64,000 nt of DNA from Anodontia alba (GCA_964016985.1 OZ024828.1:4303701-4367700); one strand, 5' to 3'. Numbered from the stretch's first letter, positions 46,018 to 58,157 are shown. A program made the numbers and translations. The notes: generated from the letters alone by a model not told the origin.

Positions 46018-46735
46018 CTCTACCCCGTCGTTCTCTCTTGGTGGTATACGAACAACACAAGGCTCGCAAATGAACTTCAGCTGTCCCGCGCGGTACTGGT
46101 CTTGTGTTATGCCTGAAAATAGAGAAGATAACTAATCGGTGCTTATATATACTTACCTGCGAAATATGTTGCCTCTGATATTGCTAAAGGAAATAAATTG
46201 AGCCGTGACACGAGATAATGGTACTTTAGTCCTCCGTAAATGCATTCTTCAAATGCGCATGCTCAGCCATCTAGTGTTGCTAGACGTCTGATTCTTACTC
46301 CATGTGTGCGAACAGAGAAGGCTCTGGCGTGACTGCGCGGATGCGCAGTCGCGCCTGAGCCTTCGCTGTTCGCATATGCGATAAGTACCAAAATCTCATG
46401 TGTTGGCTCAATACATAAATATACATGTATTGTTATATACCCGGCCAACGTTTGCATATATGGAAATTTGCACTAAGTGGCCCTTAAATTATTTTGATGA
46501 GTATAAATAAAATAAATAAATAAACTTACCTCTCATGTACAGCTGAAATGACCTTTAAATTAACAAATAAATAAACATACCTGTCTCGTAAAGAATGGCG
46601 TTTATAATTAAATACAAAAAAAGTATGTAAGTAACCTGTTCCGCAAAGACGATGTTGCTTTCTACCACAAACATCGCAAGTTACTGCTTGCCGACGACCA
46701 ACAGAGAAATTACAAGAAATGCACAACTCAGACAT
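46018..46735 (-). CDS. Two 5' exons of a PHD-like zinc-finger protein gene
   Basis: Exon 1 (46735-46636): ATG, 33 codons plus one base, AACAG|GTTACTTAC donor. Exon 2 (46112-46018): ATTTTCAG|GC acceptor, 95 bases, GAG|GTATGA donor. Joined in phase 1 they give 65 codons and leave exon 2 in phase 0. The product has a complete Cys/His array: CISC, CDVCGRKQHRLC across exon 1, then FICEPC in exon 2, i.e. C-x2-C ... C-x2-C-x4-H-x2-C ... C-x2-C. The CGTG|ITQDQYR junction is seamless, which supports the splice. This finger type occurs at the N-terminus of MULE/FLYWCH-type and other chromatin or transposon-derived proteins. Later exons are not visible; the copy-3 MITE (46199-46411) lies in the intron. 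Gene identity is unknown. Confidence 0.72.
46199..46411 (+). mobile_element. TGAGCCGTCACACGAGATAA MITE, copy 3
   Basis: Ends TGAGCCGTGACACGAGATAA and AATCTCATGTGTTGGCTCA. Central GCGAACAGAGAAGGCTC / GAGCCTTCGCTGTTCGC inverted pair around GCGGATGCGC. It is located in the intron between the two exons of the zinc-finger gene. Confidence 0.83.
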
Positions 46736-47110
46736 AAATAGAGATTCTTTGACAATCAGAAGAAGATTTCAAAGATGAATGATGCGATGTGGACTGAAAT
46801 TCATTTATATACACTACGGTCGGCACATAAAAGCATTTTTTAAAACAAAAATAAGTTGTGCATAAAATTTTTGTGGATCATTAGAGCCTTTTCAGGAACG
46901 TCGGCCGCCATTCGCCGCCAAAGACAAAGGCCAAACACCGTCTTTAATTAACAGGCATGAGTAACCTTCGTTAATTTGTGATTATAAGCCTGAAAGGATT
47001 ACCGTAATGGATTAACGCCTTTATCAATTAACGCGCACGTGTTTTCACACTTCTGTCATCTCGTATAATTAATAATACTGTCAAAACAACCACATAATGA
47101 CATTAATTAT

Positions 47111-47145
47111 CTATCTATCTATCTATCTATCCGTCCGTCCGTCTG
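47111..47145 (+). repeat. TATC/CGTC microsatellite
   Basis: Six TATC units run into CCGTCCGTCCGTC and TGCCTGTCTG. Confidence 0.9.
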
Positions 47146-47517
47146 CCTGTCTGTTTCCACTTCTGCAACAAAGTATATCGGAACCCGAATTTTACAGTGA
47201 CTTAGTGTACAGATTTAGAAAAAAATGTAGGTAAATCTAACTTTTCGGAGCAATTCAGAAAACTTATTAACCGTTATAAAAGAATTGGCTATAGCCTGGG
47301 TATTATGCAGCAGACTGCATGCCTAGTTGTCAACCCAATCATTGCTGATGGTTATGCTTCACTCTTTAATTGCACGACGGCGGTTCGGGCCTCAGACTAA
47401 ATGACGGCCTCTTCGTAAAACTTTAACCAGTGGGTTGGGGCTTGACGATACGTCTTTGGCTTGGCCCACCGTGGTTCAACTATTGGTTTTCATTTACTCT
47501 GGCATACAGTAGAATTA

Positions 47518-47823
47518 GCCGGCTCGGTGGCTCAGTTGGATGCGCCGTCCGACTGGAGACCAGGAGGTCGCGGGTTCAACCCCCGCCGAAGTCGGCAACA
47601 TTCTTTAATGGACATTGATCACGAAATATTTTCTACGGTCATTCTCTCCCTTCCGTTGATTCAAGAAGGGCAGTTGTCAGTTTCTGGCGGAAGCATGTGC
47701 ACAATACTGGTTAATCGCTTATAGGACTAAGCCTGCCCAGTAAAAGTGTGGTTAGGTAAACTGACCGCGCTCGACATGACCCCATTGGGTTGACTGGGCT
47801 GTAAAACCTCAACACAAACAAAA
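47518..47823 (+). mobile_element. Full-length tRNA-derived SINE
   Basis: The head has an A-box-like GTGGCTCAGTTGGATGCG and a B-box GCGGGTTCAACCC. The body contains ATTTTCTACGGTCATTCTC, GATTCAAGAAGGGCAGTTGT and CTGCCCAGTAAAAGTGTGG. The tail is GTAAAACCTCAACACAAAC with an ACAAA run. A perfect 14-bp duplication, ATACAGTAGAATTA, flanks it (47504-47517 and 47824-47837), so insertion was by target-primed retroposition. Other copies: 25963 (truncated), 56034 (minus) and 59189. Confidence 0.93.
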
Positions 47824-48016
47824 ATACAGTAGAATTAGCCATGAGTGCTCGTCTTTGTTTATTATAGTGATTAATTTGATTTTTATGTTTTCGCTTTGAT
47901 GCATTGACTGCTTTGGGAGCCTTTATGCGAACCGAATTTTATGTATTTATGTATTAAGAGTAGCATCGGGACCCAGGGTGAGGTTAGCTAGCTGTAAAAG
48001 TGCTTTAAACCCCCGG

Positions 48017-48430
48017 TTGTTTGCTCTACCGATCGTTCTAAGGTGGTGGTCCCGGTGTTAGTCTTACTCCTTGTTGCTTTGTGGTTTATTCTACGAGGCG
48101 ATTTGTTGTATGCCTTTCCGTGTGTCATTTTGTTCTTGTGTTTTTCAGTCCTTTTAGTATTGCGATTACCTCCCTTGGGGAAGAGAGAGCTAATCTTAGT
48201 GCTTTTCGTACGTTTGTTCGGTTTGTGCTTGTTTATATTTGTCGGTTTCCTCTTCCTCTTGGGGCCTGGGAAGGGCTGCGGTTTGTCATTGTGGCACTCC
48301 CTGGACTTTTCTCTTACTTTTTTGTGATTGTGGCACTCCCTGGACTTTTCTCTTACCTTTTTATTTGCTCTACTGACCGTTCTAAGGCGGTGGTTCCGGT
48401 GTTAGTCTTACTCCTTTTTTTGTAATAATC
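48017..48430 (+). repeat. Dispersed repeat, copy 2, with internal duplications
   Basis: 48065-48330 matches 43885-44150. A 55-bp segment with CGTTCTAAGGTGGTGGT-like sequence at about 48017-48070 recurs at 48364-48415, and GTGGCACTCCCTGGACTTTT is tandemly duplicated at 48290-48350. Confidence 0.7.
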
Positions 48431-48479
48431 CTTTAATATTTTAATTTTTCGTAATGTACTGTGTGATACATTATTAGTT

Positions 48480-48545
48480 TTTAATGCTGTATAACAAGTA
48501 TGTTGATTTTACCGAATAAACATCAATCAATCAATTAATCAATCG
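48480..48545 (+). repeat. ATCA microsatellite, possible retroelement tail
   Basis: GAATAAACATCAATCAATCA then further AATCAATC. Such tails commonly terminate molluscan non-LTR elements, with the AATAAA-containing region just before. The link to 48017-48430 is an inference. Confidence 0.6.
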
Positions 48546-48699
48546 CAACTTTTCCTGGACGTTCACTTTGCCTTGATACACTCTCCCTGAACAGGGCTTT
48601 GCCTTTACAGGATTTCAATTTTGGAAACAAACAATTAACCTGCCGTGGTTTGAGCACAGCTTAATTCGTGCCGAGTTTCTGGTCTACTATTTCTCTATC

Positions 48700-49240
48700 T
48701 ATCTCTTCATATGACCTTCCTCTTACCTTTCTTTTATAAACCATCGACTGAGTATTCCGTGCTGATTCATGTCTGGTCCTGTTTTTTAAGATCATTCATG
48801 GCTTTGTTGCTGTCATCCATGGCGATGTTGCTGTACCTCTCCCTTTATATGTCATCCCCCTCAACCGCGTATCCAGCAGATATCACTCAATGGCGTTCAG
48901 ACAGTTACACGTACGGACGGACTACTACAAGTACTCTTTCTACCCGCTAGAAGTCGTTCAGTGGAACAATCTTTCAGCACCTATCGACACCCTGACGGAT
49001 CTCGACAGATTCAAACAGGCTGTTAGTCAGGTATGCCACGTAAAACCCTAAATCACCAGACCATACGTTTTTATCCTCACTTTCCTTTTTTCTGTATAAT
49101 ACACGAACACTTAGCACTTTTTTCCATTCTCACTATCTGCTGTTTTTATATTCTTTACTTTTACGCATGTTGCAGGGACAACCGGCACGTAATACTCAGT
49201 TGAGGGTGTATGCATGCCGTAAGAGACTAAGTTGGAAATA
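48700..49240 (+). pseudogene. 3' end of a non-LTR retrotransposon (RT C-terminus and 3'UTR)
   Basis: In broken frames the sequence reads a typical C-terminal tail of a CR1/L2/RTE-like ORF: FRQLHVRTDYYKYSFYPL, then VVQWNNLSAPIDTLTDLDRF, ending in a TAA near 49052. A 3'UTR-like stretch with ATGTTGCAGGGACAACCGGC and ACTCAGTTGAGGGTGTATG follows. RT catalytic blocks are absent, as expected for 5'-truncated copies. Clade uncertain. Confidence 0.65.
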
Positions 49241-49345
49241 CGCTTAAGTGGGAAAAAATAACGACTATCTTGGAAAACGTATATCAAGCGCTTAAGTTGG
49301 AAAAACGACTAAATGAGAAAAACTACTAAGTTGGAAAAATCAATA
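49205..49345 (+). repeat. Degenerate ACTAAGTTGGAAAAAC short repeat
   Basis: About six ACTAAGTTGGAAA-like words interspersed with CGCTTAAGT. The reverse complement of the same words (CCTAGTTAGTCGCTTG, TTTAAGCGCTTTTCC) is found at about 60565-60680. Confidence 0.6.
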
Positions 49346-51777
49346 TCTGCAGTGGGCATCATCGTTTTATATACAAATCATCCTAATAAGTACGTGTGGT
49401 CGTTGATTTTAACCTCGTTGGGGTGGCGGGGCTGGGTGCGGGGGGGGGGGGGGGTGGGGGCGGGGGGAAGGGAGGCGGAGAGGGGGCATAGTACGGATGT
49501 GCGTGCCGAGTAGCCCCCTTTTTCAGCACTGCCAGGTATATGTTTAGCCCCCTTATTTCGACAAAAAGTATATGACTGACCCAATTTTTCTCCATTGGTA
49601 TAAGAAAGGCCCCACTTTTTCTGACATTCCGGTATATGCACATATTTTTCGCTCAGAGATTTTTGAGGCTGCTTGTTCTCTTGGTATTCAATGAATTGAC
49701 TGCATTATTTGTCTAACTACCAGCAATAAATGGGTACAAAAAAATCAACGGGTAGTCTATGAATGGGTCATTATTTCAGATGATCTAGTATATGAATGGG
49801 TCCGTTTTTTTTTCAAAGGCCAGGTATATGAATAGGGTAGGTTTCGAAATACTGGCTCGCACACCCGTACCAAAATTACTACCAAGTTACTCCCCTGCAC
49901 CCCCCCGCACCCCCCACACCCCGAGATTTTAACACATAGTGCAACGGCGTCTTCCGACAGGTGTAGAGTTTTATAATTTCTTGCATGTCTAGCTTCCACT
50001 TTGTAAATGAGGTCTTGAAGTTGATATAACTGTAAATCAGTATTTACATGCCATCTGCTTATAATTATAATGTACTGTGCGTGTGCGTGTGTGTGTGAAT
50101 TTCATGTTGCATATTTGATATAAATTTTAGTTTAACGGTCTCAACAATTCCATGCTTTATCAATGACATAATAGTTACACGCATCAGGACTATGAAGGTT
50201 AAGAAAAGTGAACAACTGTTTATGTAGCGATACTTTTTCGTCCATATGCAGCACCTTTTTAACGAGACACAGACTATGAAACGCCATGGCTGTCTTATAG
50301 GGGCAAACAGCTTACTTTGTTGTACAGAACATAGTTTTATAGCCTCCGCCAAACTGCTTAGCATTGTATCCCTGTTTTCTGTAAAACATTATATTTGATC
50401 AGCTTCGCAAACTTGTCTTGTTGTCTCAAGTCTCACTGTTTATGAGCTCCTTATCTTCAAGAGGAAATGTTCTTTAAGAGGTACAAAACATGTCTTTTGA
50501 AAGGAAATATGTTAGTACGCCTTATTTGGATAGCGTCAGCAACTTCTCTGATCAATATGCATTTACTACTTCACTTCGAAACGGATTTAAACTACTGGAT
50601 ACATAGAAATGTATCCCTGCACTTATACATAAACGCAAATCTTAGGCATAAAAACAGTTGTGTTTCCGCTAACATGCTGAAAAAAATTTGGTCGGTAGGT
50701 AGGAGAAACATTTTGTTTTATTTTTCTATTTTTTCTCCAGAAAAGAACAGGATCGGGCCTGTAATTTTATGAAAATACAGGTATCTTGTTGAGGGTCGGT
50801 GCTTTAATTTTTTATTTTGCATTTTTACTGATAGAAAAAAATCGATTGTTTGAAACAGGGTCGGTCGGTTTAGCGGAAACACATCATTTTTTTACGCCTT
50901 ATTTACTGCTCTTTTTGAGGCGAATAAAATTCTCTCTCTCTCTCTCTCTCTGTCAGGGATCATCTGCCTACACAAGGCATGTGCGGCAAACGTCGGGTTG
51001 GATTTGGGACAAAAGCTATAAATATAGGCATTTGAGCAGTATGGGTCTAAATGAAACAAAAATGTTCAGGATTATCAAAATGGGTCCTGTTTTTGAGACC
51101 TAGGTCGCACACCTCTTCCAAAAAACTCGGGCAATTACTACCAATATTACCCGTCTCTCTCTCCTTCTCTCTTTCTCTCTCTCTCTCATAGTGTTATCAT
51201 ACTAAATTTGTAATCTCTTCTATAACAGTCTGAGCATGATTTGTTTGCAGACGGTTTGTACTTGTAGGCAATATTATTATTGCAAAAGCAAATCAAGTCC
51301 AATGAAATAAATTTTTATTGGCCAAATTCGTAAAAATGGATTGTAAAGACTTCAGGGATTAAAAATAATAAAGAACAGCAAATGAACTGAGTCATTTGGA
51401 TAAACTGTTTAACTTGTCCCTTAAGAGCTCTATAGTCCATTACAGACCTAAGGGGAATATAGAGGTCCAGATTTCATAGAGGTGCTGAATATCAGCTGTT
51501 ACGTAGAATGGGCTCGGTCCTGATAGGATGGCTGTATACCTTGTTCGCGCGTGAACACGGTCTCTAGCTGTTTTGTTTCACATATTTGCCTTGTCCTTAG
51601 TGAGTTTTCGATATTTCCTTAAAGGTGACGCATGCACTTGCAAGGAAAACACATCTGTCAAACTGATCGATATTCCTCCCTTTGGAAAAGGGCTCTACTC
51701 TAAAGGGAAAGACTTTGCTTCCCTCGGCCTTGGGAGCAAACTATTTCCTTTTATAGTAGGGCCATCTACCCTAGTCT
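49346..51777. other. Gene-free stretch, low-complexity and minor repeats
   Basis: It contains a G-rich tract at 49437-49490, TATATGAATGGGTC-like words at 49560-49850, CT microsatellites at about 50936-50953 and 51150-51190, and an inverted-end element at 50660-50884. Short frames are low in complexity or lie in repeats. A proline-rich frame opposite the G tract is an artefact of that tract. Confidence 0.55.
50660..50884. mobile_element. Possible MITE with TGTGTTTCCGCTAA ends
   Basis: TGTGTTTCCGCTAA near 50660 is inverted at about 50871-50884 (TTAGCGGAAACACA). The interior holds two diverged copies of a GGTCGGT ... GAAAAGAA segment. The target duplication was not resolved. Confidence 0.5.
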
Positions 51778-51976
51778 AGATACCAGTCCTCGGTATACAC
51801 TACAGTTTTCTAAATACCCAGCACCAGACCTATGTATGCTCTGCGAACCAGGACAGACCCAGTACCAATCCTACGTATACTGTACAGTCCACTACAGACC
51901 CAGTACCAGACATCCGTATACTCTACAGTTCACTACAGCTTAAGTTCCAGTCATACTCTACAGCCTACTACAGACC

Positions 51977-54475
51977 AAGTACTACTGATACCCTGTCTCA
52001 GTTCCAGACCTGTCGATACGTCCGAACCTACCCAAGTATAAGTCCACCACTGTTTCAGTGTCAGACCTATTGACACGACTGTCCACTAGTGCCCCAGTAC
52101 CTGTCCTACTGATACCCTACAACACCACTTTCTTAGTACCAGACCTATCGATACGACAGTCAACTACTATCCAGTACCAGTACTACTGATATGCTGCAGA
52201 ACACAATCGCTCCCCCCCTACTAGTCATACTGATACGCTACAGTACACTACTGCCCCAGTACCAGTCCTACTAAATTTGTCCACAGTCCACTTTTGCCCT
52301 AGTAACAACCCTACGGATATGATACAGTCCACCAATGCGCCAGTACCAATCCCACTGATACGCTTCAGTAAGTACACTTCTGTCCCAGTACCAGTCCTAC
52401 TGGCTAGTCCTAATGATACCCTACAGTCGTATACTGTCCCAGTACCAGTCCTATTGATACCCTACAGCACACTTCTGTCCCATTACCAACCCACTGATAG
52501 GATACTGTCCATCACTGCCCCATTACCAGTCCTACTGATACGATAGAATCCCAGTAACAACTGATAGTTATACTAAAAGTCATAATGATATCCGTATTAT
52601 ATACAGTCCACTACAGACCCAGTGCCAATCCTTCGTTTACTCTACAATCCACTAGAGACCAAGTTCCAATCCTCCGTATATTCTACAATCCACTAGAGAC
52701 ACAGTACCAGTCCTCCGTATACTGCACAACCCACTATAGAATACGTTCCAGTCCACAGTGTACTCTACAGTCCACTACAGACTCAGTACCAGCCACTGTA
52801 TTCTGCACAGTCTACTACAGACCCAGTACTAGTCCTCCGTATAATGTACAGTCCACTTCAGACCAAGTACACGTCCTCCCTTTACTCTACAGTCCAGCAC
52901 AGATCCAGTACCTGTCCTTGTTATTCACAACTGTCCACTATAGACCCAGTACCAGCCCTCCATATACTCTACAGTTCACTATAGATCCAGTAATAGTCAT
53001 CCATATACTAAGTCCACTACAGATCCAGTACCAGTCCGCCATACAATCTACAGTCCAAGATAGGCACAGTACCAGTCTTCTGTATATTTCACAACACATT
53101 CGAAACCCAGTACCAGTCCTCCGTATTCTCTATAGTCCACTACAGACCGTGTTCTAGTCCTTCGTATACCTACAGCTCACTACAGAAACAGTTCCAGTCT
53201 TCCGTATACTCTACAGTCCACTACAGATCGTTACAGCACCCCTACTCCCCTCCTATAATTTACAGTCCACTATAGACCCAGATTTAGTCCCCCGTATACG
53301 CTGCCGTCCACCACAAACATAGTGCTACTCCTCTGTATCCTCTACAGTCCGCTACAGACACAGATACATTCCTTCCTATAATCTACAGTCCACTACAGGT
53401 CCAGCACCTGTCCTCCGTATATCCTGCAATCCACCGCAGACACAGTACCAGTCCTCTATATACTCGACAGTCCCCTACAGACCCAGATAAGTCCTTTCTA
53501 TAATCTACGTTCCACTACAGACCCAGTACCAATCCTCCCTATACTCCGCAGTCCATTACAGTCCAAGTATCAGTCTTCTGTATAACCCACAGTCCACTAC
53601 AGAATCAGTACCAGTCCTCTGTAAATTGTACAGTTAAATACATAGTACCAGTCCAACGTATACCCTGCAGTCCCGTCTAGACCTAGTACCAGTCCTCATT
53701 ATACTCTACAGTCCGTTATGGACTCAGTACCATACCTACGTACACTCTACAGTCCACTACAGACACAGTAACAGTCCTCCTTACACTCCATCTGTAAAGT
53801 TGGTATAATGGCAGTAGTGGACTGTATCTGATCAGTAGTACTGGTACAAGGGAAGAAGATGACTATATTAGTATGACTTTTAGTATAACTGTTAGTTGTT
53901 ACTGGGATTCTATCGTATCAGTAGGACTGGTATTGGGGCAGTGATGGACAGTATCCTATCAGTAGGGTTGGTAATGGGACAGAAGTGTGCTGTAGGGTAT
54001 CAGTAGAACTGGTACTGGGGCAGTATATGACTGTAGGGTATCATTAGGACTGGCCAGTAGGACTGGTACTGGGACAGAAGTGTACTTACTGAAGCGTATC
54101 AGTAGGATTGGCACTGGCGCATTGGTGGACTGTATCATATCCGTAGGGTTGCTACTAGGACAAAAGTGGACTGTGCCCTGTCAGTAGGACTGGTACTGGG
54201 GCATTAGTGTACTGTAGCGTATCAATAGGACTAGTAGGGGGATGCGGTTGTGTTCTGCAGCATATCATTAGTACTGGTACTGGGCAGTAGTTGACTGTCG
54301 TATCGATAGGTCTGGTACTGAGAAAGTGGTGCTGTAGGGTATCAGTAGGACAGGTACTAGTGGACAGTCGTGTCAATAGTTCTGACACTGAAATAGTGGT
54401 GGACTGATACTTGGGTAGTTTCGGAAGTATCGATAGGTCTGGTACTGAGACAGGGTATCAGTAGTACAGGTATTA
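51977..54475. repeat. Large inverted repeat within the minisatellite
   Basis: About 610-bp arms at 51977-52590 and 53864-54475 are reverse complements with high identity, including irregular landmarks such as CTACTGGCTAGTCCTAATG against CATTAGGACTGGCCAGTAG. The spacer of about 1.27 kb is type A units. The arms align unit for unit, so they come from an inverted duplication and not from chance similarity of units. Confidence 0.85.
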
Positions 54476-56033
54476 GGGCACTTATGGACTGTGAGGTATC
54501 AGTATGACTGATACCCGGGCAGAAGTAGACTATAGAGTATCAGTGGGACTGGTACTGGGGCAGTACTGGATTTAGGATACCAGTAGGATGGGTCCTGGGA
54601 CAGTAGTCGACTGTGTCATATCAGTTGGATTGGTAACTGAACAGTAGTGGACTGTAGGGTATCCGTAGTACTTGGACAGTTGTGGAAAGTGATGTCTCAA
54701 TAGGACTGGTACTGGGGCAGTAGTGGACTGTAGGGTATCAGTAGAACTAGTGCTGGGGCATTTGTGGACTGCGACGTATCAACAGGACTGGTACTGTGGC
54801 AGTAGTTTTCTTAAGTGTACAAGTAGTACTGGTACTGAGGCAGTATCGTACTGTATCTTATCTATAAGACTGGTACTTTGGCAGTAGGGGACAACTGAAT
54901 ATCACTAGGACTGGTACTGGGTCATCAGTGGACTGTGACATATCAACAGAGCTGACACTTGGACAGTATTGTACTGTGTCATATGAATAGTACTGGGACA
55001 GTAATGGACTGTAGGATATCAGTAGGGCTGGTACTGGGGCGTTGCTGGACTGTATCTGATCAGTAAGATTGGTACTGGGACGTTAGTAAATGTGTAGTAT
55101 CAGTAGGACAAGTAATGTGACAGTAGTGTATTGTGTCAGATCAATAGAACTTGTTATGGGGCAGTAATGTACGGTATGGTATGTGTAGGACTGGTACTGG
55201 GGCAGTAGTGTACTGAGCCGCACCAACAGGACTAGTACAGTGGCAGTAGTGGAATTGATCATATTAGTAGGACTGGTACTGGGACAGCGGTAGACTGTAG
55301 GGTATCAGTAGGACAGGGATCGGGGCAGTAGTGGGCTGTGTCATATCAGTAGGGCTGGTACTGGGAGTAGTGGACTGCAGGGTTTACAGTAGAACCCGTG
55401 CTAGTGCGAAAGTGGACTGTGGTGCAACAATAGGACTGGCACTGGGGCAGGACAGAACTGTAGGGTATCAGTAGGACTGGTACTAGCCTAGGGCAGTATT
55501 GGACATCATATAAGAAGGACTGGTACAGGGACAGTAGTGGACATCATATCAGAAGCACTGGTACTGGGACAGAAACAGACTGTCCAATCAGCAGGCCTGA
55601 TACTGGGACAGTAGTGGACTATAGGGTATCAGTAGAACTCGTACTAGGGACGGAAGTGGACTGTGTTGTATCAATAGAACGGGTGCCTGGGCTGTAGTAG
55701 ACCGAGGGTATGAATATGATTGGTTCTGGAGCAGGAGTGGACTGTAAGGTATAGGTAGGATTGGTACTGTGGCAAAGGTGGACTGTAGGATATCTACGGG
55801 ACTGGTACTGGGGCAGCAGTGGACTGTGTCGTGTCAATAGGACTGGTACTGTGGCAGTTGTGGACTGTAGGATATCAGAAGGACTTTATCAGGAGCAGTA
55901 ATTAACTGCGCTGCAACGTATCAATAGACTGGTACTGGGGCAGGTAGTGTCCTGAAGTGTATAAGTAGCGATTCTGGGGCAGTAGAATACCCTGTCGTAT
56001 CAATAAGACTAGTACTGAGGCAGTATTGGACTG

Positions 56034-56303
56034 GTTGTGTTGAGGTTTTACGGCCCAGTCAACCCAATGGGCGCATGTCGAGCTCGGTCAGTTAACCTAA
56101 CCACACTTTTACTGGGCAGGCCTAGTCCTCTAAGCGATTAACCAGTATTGTGCACATCATTTTGCCAGGAAATAACAACTGCCCTTCTTGAATCAACGGA
56201 AGGAAGAGAATGACTGTAGAAAAAAGTTCATGATCAAATCTCCACGAAAGAATGTTGCCGATCCCAGTCGGACGCGCATCCAACTGAGCCACCGAGGCCG
56301 GCT
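56034..56303 (-). mobile_element. tRNA-derived SINE inserted in the minisatellite
   Basis: Minus-strand copy of the 47518 SINE; part of the B-box region is deleted between the tRNA-like head and the GATCGGCAACATTC segment. The duplication AGTATTGGACTG flanks it (56022-56033 and 56304-56315) and is itself minisatellite sequence. Confidence 0.9.
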
Positions 56304-57061
56304 AGTATTGGACTGTTGAACACCACTAAGACTGGTACTGGGCCAACAGTGAACAATGCGAACTGGGCCAGCAGTGGACGGTGACGTATCAATAGGTTCC
56401 CACTAGGACATTGGCGTACTCTAGCTTATAAATAAAACTGGCACTAGGGCAGTATTGTACTGTGGCGTATGATTAGGACTGTTACTGGGACAGTAGGTGA
56501 CTGTAAAATATTAGTAAGAATTGGTACTGGGGCAGTAGTGGACGGTGACGTTATAAGATTGGTACTTGGTCAAAGGTGTACTGTAGCGTATCAGTAGGAT
56601 TGGTACTGGGGCAGAAGTGACATGTGTCGTATCAACAGGACTGGTACTGGGGCAGTAGTGGATTGTTGGGTATCAACAGGACTGAAACTGGGGCAGTAGT
56701 AGACTGTAGGGTATCAGTCGGACTGGTATTGTTGCAGTAGTCGACTATCGTATCAAAGGTCTAGTATTTGGGCAGTAGTGGACTGTATCATATAAGTAGG
56801 AGTCACACTGGGATATAAGTTGGCTATCGTATCAGTAGGACTGGTACTAGGCAGTTGTAGACTGTATCATATCAGAAGGACTAGTACTGGGACAGATGTG
56901 AACTGTGTCATATCAGTAGAATTGGTACTGGGCATTGGTGGACTGTATCATATCAGTAAGAGATGCGGCAAGCTGGTATTTAGTGTATTTCTACTGTCTA
57001 AATTCAAAAGGCGATGTTCCATAGAAAATCTATTGTTAGAAACTAATGTCCACTGAATTGT

Positions 57062-57064
57062 AAC

Positions 57065-57116
<52 letters not shown>
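57062..57116 (+). repeat. GATA microsatellite
   Basis: About 13 perfect GATA units. Confidence 0.95.
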
Positions 57117-57379
57117 GACTCGCGTTTGCCCACAAACGGTAATAGTGGGTATTAAGTTATTACAAAGTCACAGGACGTATTGACAGACTCACATGAAGTA
57201 ATATCATACTCGCATAACGCAATGAAAAACTTACATAACGTAATGAGAAACAGACATAACGTAATGACTACTCACATACGTAATATCAAACTCATAAAAT
57301 GTAATGATAAACTCACTTGCCGCAATGACAAACTCACATAATGTAAAGAGGTGTCACATGACGTAAACGTGCCTTCCTT

Positions 57380-57486
57380 ACATATACAGCATCAGCCCCA
57401 GGGGTGGGGTGGGGGGGGGGGGGGATGGGGGTGGTACTCTGAATTTTGTCGACTACAAAGACTGGGTCCAAGCATCTAGTGTTTAC

Positions 57487-57524
<38 letters not shown>

Positions 57525-58070
57525 GGTATTCAGCCATACCAAAAAAAAAAAAAAAAAAAAAAAATCCGGTATATCAGCCATACCTCAAAAAATATCTGCA
57601 GATATTAACATACCTAAAAAAATATTCCCCTTGCTTTGTTTTTGTAAACGTGTGATTTTCATTTATTTTTCCGTATAATGATTGTATTAATAAGCTTTGT
57701 TTTTATTTTAATGGCACTGAACTGATGCACAGCAGAAATAGAACTGTTAAAACAAAATAAAAACAATTATCAGTTCAACAGAAATTTCTAACCCCAATTC
57801 TCACAGTATCCAAAAAATACCAAGAATTTTGATAGACCCAAAAGAACTGAATAGTCAGTTTTGAAAGTGACCCGCCCCCTGCACTCCCCCCCCCCCCCCC
57901 CCCCCCGCCTCCCCCACCCCACCAAAGAAAAAACAAAAAAAAAACAAAAAACAAAAAACCTGCAAATGGCCAAAGCCCCCAAAAATAGTAAAATTCAAAA
58001 TTTTAAAGCCCCCAAAAATAGTCCTAGTAGCAGGTAAAATTCAGACACCACATCCCCTTCCAACCCCAGC
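57380..58070. repeat. Low-complexity block inside the array
   Basis: G run (57405-57424), two A runs (57489-57521, 57541-57564), C run (57887-57907), and repeated AAAATA / CCCCCAAAAATAGT words. TACGGTATTCAGCCATACC and CCGGTATATCAGCCATACC mark a small tandem repeat. No gene. Confidence 0.65.
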
Positions 58071-58157
58071 CAGCCATAGCGACATAACGAAATAAAATGT
58101 CCACAAAAGGTATAAGGAAATGCATAAAACGTAATGAACAAATTAAATAACGTAATA

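Larger units (their letters stand above)
51778..56965. repeat. 5-kb minisatellite of 41-bp units in opposite orientations
   Basis: Two unit variants share CAGTCCACTAC and CAGTACCAGTCCT. Type A has CCGTATACTCTACAG, type B has ACTGATACCCTACAG with TGCCCCAGTACC. Order: mixed/A (51778-51975), B forward (about 51977-52590), A forward (about 52590-53795), then B reversed from about 53805 to 56965. A SINE interrupts it at 56034-56303. Open frames such as 52585-53157 are made of repeat translation and are not genes. Confidence 0.9.

Noticed and set aside
47518..47600. tRNA gene at the SINE head
   Set aside because: It is followed by a shared 200-bp body and tail and flanked by a target duplication, so it is a retroposon.
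49383..49643. Proline-rich small proteins opposite the G tract
   Set aside because: They arise from translation of a poly-G/C tract in two frames and have no conserved domain.
52585..53157. 190-codon open frame in the minisatellite
   Set aside because: Its protein is a translation of 41-bp units without stops; the length is not a multiple of three but stop words are rare in this unit. No start context or domain.
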